DNA of 51,858 bases from Acidobacteriota bacterium (GTDB lineage Bacteria; Acidobacteriota; Terriglobia; Bryobacterales; Bryobacteraceae). This document shows positions 34,710-42,280 of the stretch, in pieces; the first letter of the stretch is position 1, and the number at the start of each line of letters is the position of its first letter. The stretch lies in contig JAFDVU010000034.1 of NCBI GenBank assembly GCA_018268835.1, forward strand, positions 1-51,858, given 5' to 3'. The position numbers were made by a program, and so were the translations under genes. The notes under the pieces are model-generated. The model saw only the letters and a program-made list of their open reading frames with translations, was not told where the DNA came from and made no database searches.

Positions 34710-35242
34710 TGACTTATTCCGGAGAGAGAATCCTGCTCAGCAATGAGCGCGAAGGCCAGACTTCGCGCTTCCGACTGTGGGTGGTGGCGGCGGTCGGGCT
34801 CGTTTCGATTCTGTTCCAGGTCTACGTGCCGCGCCACCTGCCGTTCCTCGCTTTCCTGGAAATGCCGCTGCTGGTCACCGTCTACTTCGCGCTGGTGCGC
34901 CGCAGCCAGATCAGCGGACTGTTGGTGGGCGCGGCTATCGGGCTGGCCGAAGATTCCCTGGCGCCCCACCCGCTGGGCATGTTCGGCATCATCAAGACCC
35001 TGGTGGGATACTTCGCCGCCAGCGTCGGGGTGCGCATCGACGTGGACCACGCGTTCATCCGCCTCCTGCTGGGCTCGTTCTTCTACGTCTTCCACCAGGT
35101 GCTGTACTGGGTGATGACGCGCGCGCTGCTCGGCCGTCCGCTGGTGCTGGACTGGCCGCGCACCGTCATCGAAGGCGTGCTCAACGGCGTCGTTGGAGTC
35201 GCGCTGTTCCTGTTCCTGGACCGCCTCAAAATCCGCTCGTAG
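34709..35242 (+). CDS. mreD: Rod shape-determining protein MreD
   Basis: 177 residues, about five membrane helices, with SGLLVGAAIGLAEDSLAPHPLGMFGIIKTLVGYFAAS, the conserved core of MreD/RodD proteins. Position after mreC confirms it. N-terminal cytoplasmic tail of about 25 residues. Followed by the palindromic repeat at 35239-35269. Confidence 0.9.
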   Translation: MTYSGERILLSNEREGQTSRFRLWVVAAVGLVSILFQVYVPRHLPFLAFLEMPLLVTVYFALVRRSQISGLLVGAAIGLAEDSLAPHPLGMFGIIKTLVGYFAASVGVRIDVDHAFIRLLLGSFFYVFHQVLYWVMTRALLGRPLVLDWPRTVIEGVLNGVVGVALFLFLDRLKIRS

Positions 35243-35269
35243 CGCCGGCCTCCGGCTGACCTTTGAATC
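35239..35269. repeat. Palindromic intergenic repeat, copy 2
   Basis: A 31-base near copy of 7625-7655 (three differences by eye), again located between convergent genes and directly at the mreD stop. The stem is imperfect (GCCGGCC/GGCTGAC). The next bases CGCGCGGCTAGCGCCTAG resemble the sequence at 9361-9378, so the repeat unit may extend to about 35287. Confidence 0.6.
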
Positions 35270-35284
35270 CCGCGCGGCTAGCGC

Positions 35285-35794
35285 CTAGAACCGGATCATC
35301 TCCTGGGCGAAGCCCGGGAAGTCGAACACCCCGAACTGTACCCCTCCCTGGCCGGGCACCCACATCGAGAGCGCGGAGTGGAACATGATGTCCGCCCGGA
35401 TCTGCACGAACTTGCCGACCTGGTTGTCGCCGTTGGTCGTGGGCGGCCATTGCGTTGTGTTGGCGGAGCAGTTGGACAATGGCGCGCAACTCACGCTGGT
35501 GCCGGATTGCGACGTGAACGTCACGTTCATGTTGCTGTCGCTGATGCCGATTGCCGTGGACCTCAGCACCGCGGCCACGTCCTTGATCTGGATCGTGCAA
35601 CTGTTCGGCGCCATCGCGCACGTCGCCCCGTGCACCGTCAGGTACGACGCCGCCCGCTTCACGGAATATTGCAGCGTGTGGTAGTACCACATGCCGCGCG
35701 CCATTTCCACAATGGAAATCCAGGCAAACAGCATCGGGATTCCCGCGAGAACGAACTCCACCATGGTCGCGCCGCGCCTGCTTCGTCGTCGCAT
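35285..35794 (-). CDS. TadE-like pseudopilin
   Basis: 169 residues. A short basic leader RRRSRRGATMVEFVLAGIPMLFAWISIVEMARG is the TadE/TadF N-terminus: Glu at position 5 after a Gly cleavage site and one hydrophobic helix. Three to four cysteines lie in the mature domain (ATCAMAPNSCTIQ, VSCAPLSNCS). Probably a minor component of a Tad/Flp-type pilus or secretion apparatus. Two bases downstream of a second TadE-like gene. No tad ATPase or Flp gene occurs in the window. Confidence 0.8.
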   Translation of the reverse strand: MRRRSRRGATMVEFVLAGIPMLFAWISIVEMARGMWYYHTLQYSVKRAASYLTVHGATCAMAPNSCTIQIKDVAAVLRSTAIGISDSNMNVTFTSQSGTSVSCAPLSNCSANTTQWPPTTNGDNQVGKFVQIRADIMFHSALSMWVPGQGGVQFGVFDFPGFAQEMIRF

Positions 35795-35796
35795 GG

Positions 35797-36216
35797 CTAG
35801 CTCCCCACCCGCATCGTGACCGAACGCGAGATCGTGGCCTGCCCGGCGAGCAGCCCCGGAATGGGGATCAACTGCGGCGTCCGGTAGGTCACCGTCACCT
35901 GACTGGCCTCACGGTTGTCGGGTCCGGTGGCGCCGGCGGCGCTGACGATCAGCGGCAGGGCGGCGCAGGTGGTCCCCGTCACGTTCGGCGAAACCTTCAT
36001 TTCGGCGATCACGTAGCTGCACGCCGTGGCGCTGTCCGCCTTGTTGGCCGAGGCGCGTGAAGTGTACTGGCACGCGCTGCGTGCGGCCGATTCCACGCTG
36101 ATCAGAGCGTGTGCATACATCCCCCAGTCGAAAGCTCCCACGAACAGGAACACGAACCAGGGCAGAAACAGCGCCATTTCCAGGGCGGCGCCCCCCCTCA
36201 CTTTTCTTCGTTGCAT
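35797..36216 (-). CDS. TadE-like pseudopilin
   Basis: 139 residues. MQRRKVRGGAALEMALFLPWFVFLFVGAFDWGMYAHALISVESAARSAC is a TadE-type N-terminus with the Glu after the Gly and a single transmembrane helix. Three further Cys follow (TACSYVI, GTTCAALP). The gene is divergent from the TadG-like gene; the three together form a small pilus-assembly-type cluster. Confidence 0.8.
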   Translation of the reverse strand: MQRRKVRGGAALEMALFLPWFVFLFVGAFDWGMYAHALISVESAARSACQYTSRASANKADSATACSYVIAEMKVSPNVTGTTCAALPLIVSAAGATGPDNREASQVTVTYRTPQLIPIPGLLAGQATISRSVTMRVGS

Positions 36217-36451
36217 CAGTTTTCCCCGTTACCCATTTTGGGTGGCGTTTTGCCGCATAATTCCACAAAATGCGCCGCCTTCGACAGTCGTCTTTGGTTA
36301 AGGTACGGGCTTGGGACCTTGACAAACGTTATGGGAAACCTTCGAAACGGTTTCTCGATGGCAACTATATTTTTCTGGCAGCGCAATTCCCACTCGCTGC
36401 AGAAGCCGCCCGTCTCGGGGACGGGCCGCACATAACGGGGAGGAATTTTCG
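36217..36451 (+). promoter_or_regulatory. Divergent regulatory region between TadE-like and TadG-like genes
   Basis: 235 bases without a gene. On the plus strand TTGACA (about 36318-36323) and TATATT (36366-36371) occur but too far apart to be one promoter. Two hairpins precede the TadG-like start: GCAGCG 36378-36383 with CGCTGC 36395-36400, and GCCCGTC 36408-36414 with GACGGGC 36420-36426. A strong GGGGAGGA lies just before ATG 36452. An RNA-level control element is possible, but it matches no riboswitch I know. Confidence 0.4.
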
Positions 36452-37756
36452 ATGAAGCGAAGGGCGCGGCGCGATTCGCGTGCCGGTCAGGCCACCATTG
36501 CGATCACTCTGTCGCTGGTGATGATGTTCGGCATGCTGGGGCTTGTGGTGGACGTCGGCTGGGCCTACTGGCGCTGGGAAGCCTGCAAGACGGCGGCGGA
36601 TGCCGCCGCCTTCGGCGCGGCCATGGTGGCGCGGACGGCTCCGAATCTGACCTGCGGATCGGGCGTAACCTGCCAGACCAAGACGGCCTGTCCGCAGGCT
36701 CCGTCCAACGCGAACGATACCGTTCAGGTCGGCTGCATGTATGCCAGGAGCAACGGTTTTGTCCAGGGCGGCAATAGCGGAAAGCAGTCGGTCTACATCG
36801 CCGCGGGCATCAGCAACGGGCCGGTTGCCGGGACCACTCCCGGTTATTGGGTGAGTGCGACTGTCGTGGAACAGGAACCGCAGTTGTTTTCCGCGGTGCT
36901 GGGCAAGCAGTTGATGACCGTCAGCGCGCGCTCGACGGCGAACGTCTACGTCGGCGCCGGCGGTGGCTGTATCTTCGTCCTCAACAAGACCGCGGCGAAA
37001 TCCTACCAGCAGATCAGCTCGAATCTTGATAACGGCTGTTCGCTCTACGACGATTCCAACGCCAGCAACGCCGTCTACGTCGAAAGCGGCACGCTGACCC
37101 TCGACAACGGGGCTAACGTGATCACCGCCGGCGGCGTGTCTCTGCCCTCCAGCACGATCACGTACAACGGCGGGGGCAGCGCCAAGACGAACCAGCCGCG
37201 CAACGGGGATCCGTTCTCCGGCATGACCGCGCCGGTGCCGTCGCTTCCCTGCACCCCGGATCCGCAAATCAGTTCCGGCGGCCGCACCCTTTCTCCGGGC
37301 ACTTATTGCAGTATCTCGATCAACTCGGCGGATAACACGACCTTCAGCCCCGGCGTCTATATCATCACCAATGGCAGCCTGAACATCACCAGCAGCAACA
37401 ATGTGAACGCAAACGGCGTGACATTCTATTTTCCGGCTTCCTCGGGGAACGTGAACTTCACCAGCGGCACCTTCAACCTGACCGCGCCTTCCAGCGGCTC
37501 CACCGCCGGCTTCGCCATCTGGAAAGACGGGCCGTCAGCCAGTTCCGCGGTGCTCGACAGTTCCGATATTACGATCAACGGCGTGATCTACATGCCGTAC
37601 ACGAATCTGAAGTACGGCAGCAGCGCGACCGCATCGCGCACCACCATCGTCGCCGACACCATCACCATCGACAGTTGCCACATCACCAACGCGGCGTCTT
37701 CGCCCTATTTCACCAACGGGGGAGCGGCGCTCGGCGGGGCGTTCGTGGTCGAGTAG
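36452..37756 (+). CDS. TadG-like pilus-assembly protein with beta-helix-type C-terminus
   Basis: 434 residues. The N-terminus RAGQATIAITLSLVMMFGMLGLVVDVGWAYWRWEACKTAADAAAFGAAM is the TadG-type membrane anchor and following helix. The middle has Cys pairs (LTCGSGVTCQTKTACPQ). Residues about 200-430 are Asn/Ser/Thr/Gly-rich short strands (LTLDNGANVITAGGV, SLNITSSNNVNANGVTFYFP) suggesting a right-handed beta-helix, in the surface-exposed part. Strong ribosome site. Partner of the two TadE-like genes. Confidence 0.78.
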   Translation: MKRRARRDSRAGQATIAITLSLVMMFGMLGLVVDVGWAYWRWEACKTAADAAAFGAAMVARTAPNLTCGSGVTCQTKTACPQAPSNANDTVQVGCMYARSNGFVQGGNSGKQSVYIAAGISNGPVAGTTPGYWVSATVVEQEPQLFSAVLGKQLMTVSARSTANVYVGAGGGCIFVLNKTAAKSYQQISSNLDNGCSLYDDSNASNAVYVESGTLTLDNGANVITAGGVSLPSSTITYNGGGSAKTNQPRNGDPFSGMTAPVPSLPCTPDPQISSGGRTLSPGTYCSISINSADNTTFSPGVYIITNGSLNITSSNNVNANGVTFYFPASSGNVNFTSGTFNLTAPSSGSTAGFAIWKDGPSASSAVLDSSDITINGVIYMPYTNLKYGSSATASRTTIVADTITIDSCHITNAASSPYFTNGGAALGGAFVVE

Positions 37757-37775
37757 CGGCCGGCGCCGCGTGACG

Positions 37776-38864
37776 CTACCCGGCGAATTGCACGATCATG
37801 CAAGTCACATCGTCGTGCTGCGGGGCTTTGCCGGTGAAGGCGTCGATGGAGGCGAACAACTGCTGTTGGATTCCCTCGGCGGAAGAGATCGCCGTCCGCA
37901 CGAACTCCATCAGGCGGTCGAGCCCGTATTCGCCGCCGCTTTCGTTCTCCGCTTCGACGACACCGTCGGTGTAAATCACCAGCAGGTCGCCCGGCGCAAT
38001 CTCCACCCGTCCGGTATCGTAGACGGCGTCGGCGAATGTGCCGCACGGCAGGCCGCCGGTTTCGAGTGGCAGGATGCCGCCCGCCGCGCGGCGCAACAGC
38101 GGCGGATTGTGGCCCGCGTTGATATAGCGCAGTGTGGATGCCGCCGCGTCCCAACTCGCCAGGAACGCCGTCGTGAAATGACGGCCGCCGTAACTGTCGG
38201 TACAGCAGAAGCGGTTGAGGCGTGAGATCAGCCCGGCCAGGTCGTGGCCGGCGGCGATCAGGGTGCGCAGGCAACTCCGGAAACACGCCATCAACAATCC
38301 CGCCGGGATGCCCTTGCCGGCGACGTCGGCCACCACCAACAGCACCGCCGCTTCCTCGCCCGCCATCGGAATCACGTCGTAGTAATCGCCCGCCACCGTG
38401 TTGGCCGGACGCGTCCGGAATGCGATATCGAGTCCGGGTATGGTGGGCGGGGTCGCCGGGACCAGCCACTTCTGGATGTCGCGCGCCACCTCAAGATCGC
38501 GCTTTAGCGCCACGCGATCGGCGACCTCCAGCCCGAGCAACACCAGCAGGCAGGCGGCGCCGAGGATCGGAGCGCCGCCCCTCGACTGGATCTTCCCCTC
38601 ATCGCCCTGCTGCTGTGCGTCAAAGCTGAGCACGAGCACGATCGCCACCAACAGGAGCACGCGGCGCGCCGGGGTCAGCCGGAAGAACATGGCGCGGGCG
38701 AAGACCCACACGCGGTGCCAGCCCCGCGCCTCCGAAGCGCCCGGGCCGAGCGCCGCCGAGGAAGATTCGAAGCTGGAGCGCGCCTCCCGCCTGAAATCGA
38801 GCCAGAGCGTACCGAGCGAGTGGCCTTCGGTGAGCCTCTGCCAGAACCTGCCGGCCTGCGTCAT
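37776..38864 (-). CDS. SpoIIE/PP2C-type serine phosphatase, membrane-anchored
   Basis: 362 residues from ATG 38864, chosen because GGAGG stands seven bases before it; a frame start at 38903 lacks one. Two hydrophobic segments (RRVLLLVAIVLVLS and GAACLLVLLGLEVADRVAL) anchor it. The catalytic domain begins VARDIQKWLVPATPPTIPGLDIAFRTRPANTVAGDYYDVIP and has VVADVAGKGIPAGLLMA, INAGHNPPLL, LVIYTDGVVEAENESGGEYG and HDDVTCMIVQF. These phosphatases usually dephosphorylate anti-sigma antagonists; no such partner is adjacent. Lies between the Tad genes and PBP2. Confidence 0.88.
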   Translation of the reverse strand: MTQAGRFWQRLTEGHSLGTLWLDFRREARSSFESSSAALGPGASEARGWHRVWVFARAMFFRLTPARRVLLLVAIVLVLSFDAQQQGDEGKIQSRGGAPILGAACLLVLLGLEVADRVALKRDLEVARDIQKWLVPATPPTIPGLDIAFRTRPANTVAGDYYDVIPMAGEEAAVLLVVADVAGKGIPAGLLMACFRSCLRTLIAAGHDLAGLISRLNRFCCTDSYGGRHFTTAFLASWDAAASTLRYINAGHNPPLLRRAAGGILPLETGGLPCGTFADAVYDTGRVEIAPGDLLVIYTDGVVEAENESGGEYGLDRLMEFVRTAISSAEGIQQQLFASIDAFTGKAPQHDDVTCMIVQFAG

Positions 38865-38982
38865 TCCGCCTCCGAGTATAGGGCGGGGTACCGTGGGGGT
38901 CAATGTGGCATTCCCCCCGGACAGTACACAAGCCGGATTGCGCGGTGGGCTACACTAAAAGAGAGCACCCGCTCCGCTTGCC

Positions 38983-40923
38983 GTGATCCTGCCCCCGGTC
39001 GATCCGCAACTCGAAACTCAGCTTTCCGATAAGCCGCCCCTGCGCGACGATACCCGTTTCGCCGCGGGACGCATCGCCGTGTTTCAGTACTCCGCGGTGG
39101 CTGTCTTCCTGGTGCTGATCTCCGGTTTCTGGCGGTTGCAGGTGCAGAACCCGGAGTTCTACGACGAACGCGCCCAGGCCAACAGCATCAAAAGCGTGCC
39201 GATTCCAGGACCGCGCGGCCGCATCCTCGACCGCGATGGACGGGTGATCGTGGACAACCACTCCTCGTTCAGCCTGATTCTGGCCCGCGAACAAGCCAAG
39301 GAAGAACACCTGCGGCCCATCGCGCAGGGCCTGAACCTCGATTACGACGACCTCTACGCCCGCGTCGCGCGTATGCGCAAAGCGCCCAAGTACGTGCCCA
39401 TCGTGATCAAGGACGAACTCACCCCGGCGGACCTGGATTTCGTCGAATCGCACCACGACTTCTTCCCGGAACTGGTGCTCATCCAGTCCCAGCGGCGTCT
39501 CTATCCGCAGAACGGGTTCATGGCCCATGTCATCGGGTACACCGGAGAAATCAGCGAGCAGGAACTCGATCAGCCCGAGTTCGCGAAATACGAGGCGGGC
39601 GCGGTGGTGGGGAAGTTCGGTATCGAGAGGGAGTACAACGATACCCTCATGGGGGTCGACGGTCAGCGGCAGGTGATCGTCGATAACCGCGGGCAGGTGC
39701 GGCAGACGATCGGGATCAAACCCGCCATCCCGGGCCACGACCTGAAATTGACCATCGATCTCGACCTGCAGACCGTGGCCGAACTGGCCATGGATTCCCC
39801 GTACAAGGAACTCGGGATCGACCACCGCAACGGCGCCGTGGTCGCGCTCGACCCGCGCAACGGCGAGGTGCTGGCCATGGTCAGCCGGCCGGCGTTCGAC
39901 CCTAACATGTTCGCCACCCGCATCAAAACCAAGGACTGGCGCGAGATCGCCGACAACCCGGACCACCCCATGCTGAACAAGGCGATTCAGGCCGAACAGG
40001 CGCCGGGTTCGACCTTCAAGCCCTTCGTGGCCCTGGCGGGACTCGAAACCGGCACGGTCGATCCGAACTGGACCACGCACTGTACCGGCGGCGTCAAGCT
40101 CTACGACAAGTATCAGCATTGCTACGGGGTGCACGGCACCCAGAACATGCACAACGCGATCGTGAACTCCTGCGACGTCTACTTCTACACGCTGGGCGCC
40201 AAGGTGGGGATCGATAATCTGGCTTTTTACGGCGACCTGGTCGGTTTCGGGCATAAGACCGGAATCGACCTGCCGCACGAGCGCGAAGGCATCATGCCCT
40301 CGGAGCAGTGGAAGATCCGCACCTACCGGCAGAAGTGGTATGTCGGCGAGACCCCGAGCGTGGCCATCGGGCAGGGCGCGCTCACGGTGACGCCGCTGCA
40401 ATTGACGCGCGCCATCGGCGGCGTGGCGGTGGGCGGCAAGTGGTACCAGCCGCACCTGGTGTTGCGTCCGCCCGACCAGGTCAAGGTGGTTCAGTGGGCG
40501 CTGTCCCCGGACGACGTCAAAACCGTCGTCTCCGGAATGTACGGGGTGGTCAACGAAGCCGGCACGGGCGGACGCGCGCGCCTGCCCAACGTCGCGGTCT
40601 GCGGCAAGACCGGTACCGCGCAACTGGCCTCCTACGATTACATCAACTCCGTGGGCAAGGGCACGGAGTTGCGTGAGAACGCATGGTTCGAGGCCTTCGC
40701 GCCTTGTGAGAGCCCGGAGATCGCGGTGGTGGCGTTCTTTGAGCACGGGCGGCACGGACCGGCCGCGGCGGAGATCGTGCGCGACGTGATAGCCGCCTAC
40801 TTCGACAAAAAGACGCGCATCCAGACCAGAAAGCAGGCTCGGGCCGAGGTCACCGCGACGCTCGGCATGGGGTTGCCGGGTACCGCGCCGGGGAGCACGC
40901 TGCCGGGAGCGCCCCAACTTTAG
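38983..40923 (+). CDS. mrdA: Penicillin-binding protein 2 (elongasome transpeptidase)
   Basis: 646 residues from GTG 38983. One N-terminal membrane helix, dimerisation domain with PIPGPRGRILDRDGRVIVDNHSSF, transpeptidase with SxxK at Ser343-Thr-Phe-Lys346 (APGSTFKPF), the SxN-type motif in NSCDVYFYTLG (Ser-Cys-Asp) and KTG in VCGKTGTAQL. Cross-links peptidoglycan during rod growth. rodA follows three bases after the stop, the usual pairing. Confidence 0.94.
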   Translation: MILPPVDPQLETQLSDKPPLRDDTRFAAGRIAVFQYSAVAVFLVLISGFWRLQVQNPEFYDERAQANSIKSVPIPGPRGRILDRDGRVIVDNHSSFSLILAREQAKEEHLRPIAQGLNLDYDDLYARVARMRKAPKYVPIVIKDELTPADLDFVESHHDFFPELVLIQSQRRLYPQNGFMAHVIGYTGEISEQELDQPEFAKYEAGAVVGKFGIEREYNDTLMGVDGQRQVIVDNRGQVRQTIGIKPAIPGHDLKLTIDLDLQTVAELAMDSPYKELGIDHRNGAVVALDPRNGEVLAMVSRPAFDPNMFATRIKTKDWREIADNPDHPMLNKAIQAEQAPGSTFKPFVALAGLETGTVDPNWTTHCTGGVKLYDKYQHCYGVHGTQNMHNAIVNSCDVYFYTLGAKVGIDNLAFYGDLVGFGHKTGIDLPHEREGIMPSEQWKIRTYRQKWYVGETPSVAIGQGALTVTPLQLTRAIGGVAVGGKWYQPHLVLRPPDQVKVVQWALSPDDVKTVVSGMYGVVNEAGTGGRARLPNVAVCGKTGTAQLASYDYINSVGKGTELRENAWFEAFAPCESPEIAVVAFFEHGRHGPAAAEIVRDVIAAYFDKKTRIQTRKQARAEVTATLGMGLPGTAPGSTLPGAPQL

Positions 40924-40926
40924 AAC

Positions 40927-42018
40927 ATGTCCAAATACCTCTCCGCGCGGGATATCGACTGGACCATACTGCTGATCGTACTGTTGATCTGCGCGGTCGG
41001 AATCCTGCAGATCTACAGCGCGACCCGCGATACCGACAGCACCAGTTCCTGGTGGAAGCAGGTCCTGTACGTGGTCGGCGGCCTGATGCTGATGTGGCTG
41101 GTGTTGGCGATCGATTACCACTCGCTCCTGCACTACGTTCCCGGACTGTATGTAGGGAGCGTCTCGGCGCTCACCCTGACATTTTTATTAGGCGACCGCG
41201 TATACGGTTCGAAGCGCTGGATTCCGCTCGGCTTCGGGTTCCACTTGCAGGTATCGGAACTGGTAAAGCTGGTGATAATATTATTGGTAGCCCGCTACCT
41301 GACCGACCTCCGGAGCGATGATCTGGAGATTCGGGATCTGTTGAAGCTGGCGGGTCTGGTTTTGGTGCCCACGGTCCTGGTGTTGAAACAGCCGGATCTG
41401 GGGACGGCCATGACCTACGTGGCAGTCCTGTTCGCATGTAGTTTTGTCGCCGGGCTGCGCTGGAAGTACATTGCCGCCATAGCCGTAGTGGCGGTGCTGG
41501 TAATCCCGGTGACGTATCATTTCCTGCCGGATTATCAGAAAGCCCGGTGGGTAGGGTTCATGAACCCCGAGGGGGATCCTCAGGGAAAGGGTTATCAGTC
41601 AATCCAATCCCAGATCGCGATCGGCTCGGGGAGTATGTTCGGGAAGGGAGTCACCAAGGGTACGCAGACCCAACTCCGCTTCCTGCCGGTGCCCTGGAAG
41701 GATTTCATCTTCGCGGCGTTTGCCGAGGAGCATGGGTTCGTCGGGGTGGTAGTGATGTTGGCTTTGTTTTTCGTGCTGCTGATGCGCATCGTCCAGAATG
41801 CGCAGACGGCGCCGGACCGGGTGGGCATGTACATATGTATGGGGGTGGCCGCTCTGCTGCTGTTCCATGTTCTGGTGAATGTGGGGATGGTGGCGGGGCT
41901 GATTCCGGTAACCGGAATTCCACTGCCCTTCATGAGTTTTGGGGGTTCAAGCATCTGGACGTTTTTTATGGCGCTGGGGCTGGTCAATAACGTCCGCCTC
42001 AGAAGGTTTGTGAATTAA
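40927..42018 (+). CDS. rodA: SEDS peptidoglycan polymerase RodA
   Basis: 363 residues, about ten membrane helices. SEDS motifs: SATRDTDSTSSWWKQVLYVVGG, GSKRWIPLGFGFHLQVSELVKL, LVLKQPDLGTAMTY (catalytic Asp-containing loop) and the C-terminal GMVAGLIPVTGIPLPFMSFGGSS. Works with PBP2 as the elongasome glycosyltransferase/transpeptidase pair. Full length. Followed by a 262-base gap before the RNase gene. Confidence 0.95.
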   Translation: MSKYLSARDIDWTILLIVLLICAVGILQIYSATRDTDSTSSWWKQVLYVVGGLMLMWLVLAIDYHSLLHYVPGLYVGSVSALTLTFLLGDRVYGSKRWIPLGFGFHLQVSELVKLVIILLVARYLTDLRSDDLEIRDLLKLAGLVLVPTVLVLKQPDLGTAMTYVAVLFACSFVAGLRWKYIAAIAVVAVLVIPVTYHFLPDYQKARWVGFMNPEGDPQGKGYQSIQSQIAIGSGSMFGKGVTKGTQTQLRFLPVPWKDFIFAAFAEEHGFVGVVVMLALFFVLLMRIVQNAQTAPDRVGMYICMGVAALLLFHVLVNVGMVAGLIPVTGIPLPFMSFGGSSIWTFFMALGLVNNVRLRRFVN

Positions 42019-42280
42019 CCGGGCGCCTGCCAGGTTGCGGCGCTCGCGAAACAAAGATCGATGACGGGAGCCTGGAGAGACCCCCGGTCCGGCGGCTGAG
42101 AGCAGCCCCACCGGGAAAGAGGAGTGGTTCCCGGCCGGTTGGTGTTCGAGAACGCTTATCTCCACCTCCGGTCAGCGTGAGATTGCGGTTTTTGGCCGCG
42201 CCGGCGCCGGTTCCGCGCGGGGCGGCACACACGCAGGCCACCCTCCGAATCAGCCTCTCCATGCCCCGGGGAGGAAGTAA
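42019..42280 (+). promoter_or_regulatory. Upstream region of the RNase E/G gene
   Basis: 262 bases without a gene. Several short inverted pairs occur (for example GGCTG/CAGCC near 42095-42107 and CCGGT/ACCGG nearby). It ends with GGGGAGGA seven bases before ATG 42281. rne genes of other bacteria have structured 5' regions that the enzyme itself cleaves to autoregulate; the same is possible here but not shown. Confidence 0.35.

Noticed and set aside
36300..36451. Possible c-di-GMP riboswitch upstream of the TadG-like gene
   Set aside because: The hairpins do not carry the GEMM core sequences or the tetraloop/receptor arrangement.
38950..41133. Long open frame (727 codons) on the minus strand opposite PBP2
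   Set aside because: Antisense shadow of mrdA; composition dominated by Arg, His, Gln, Val with no domain pattern.
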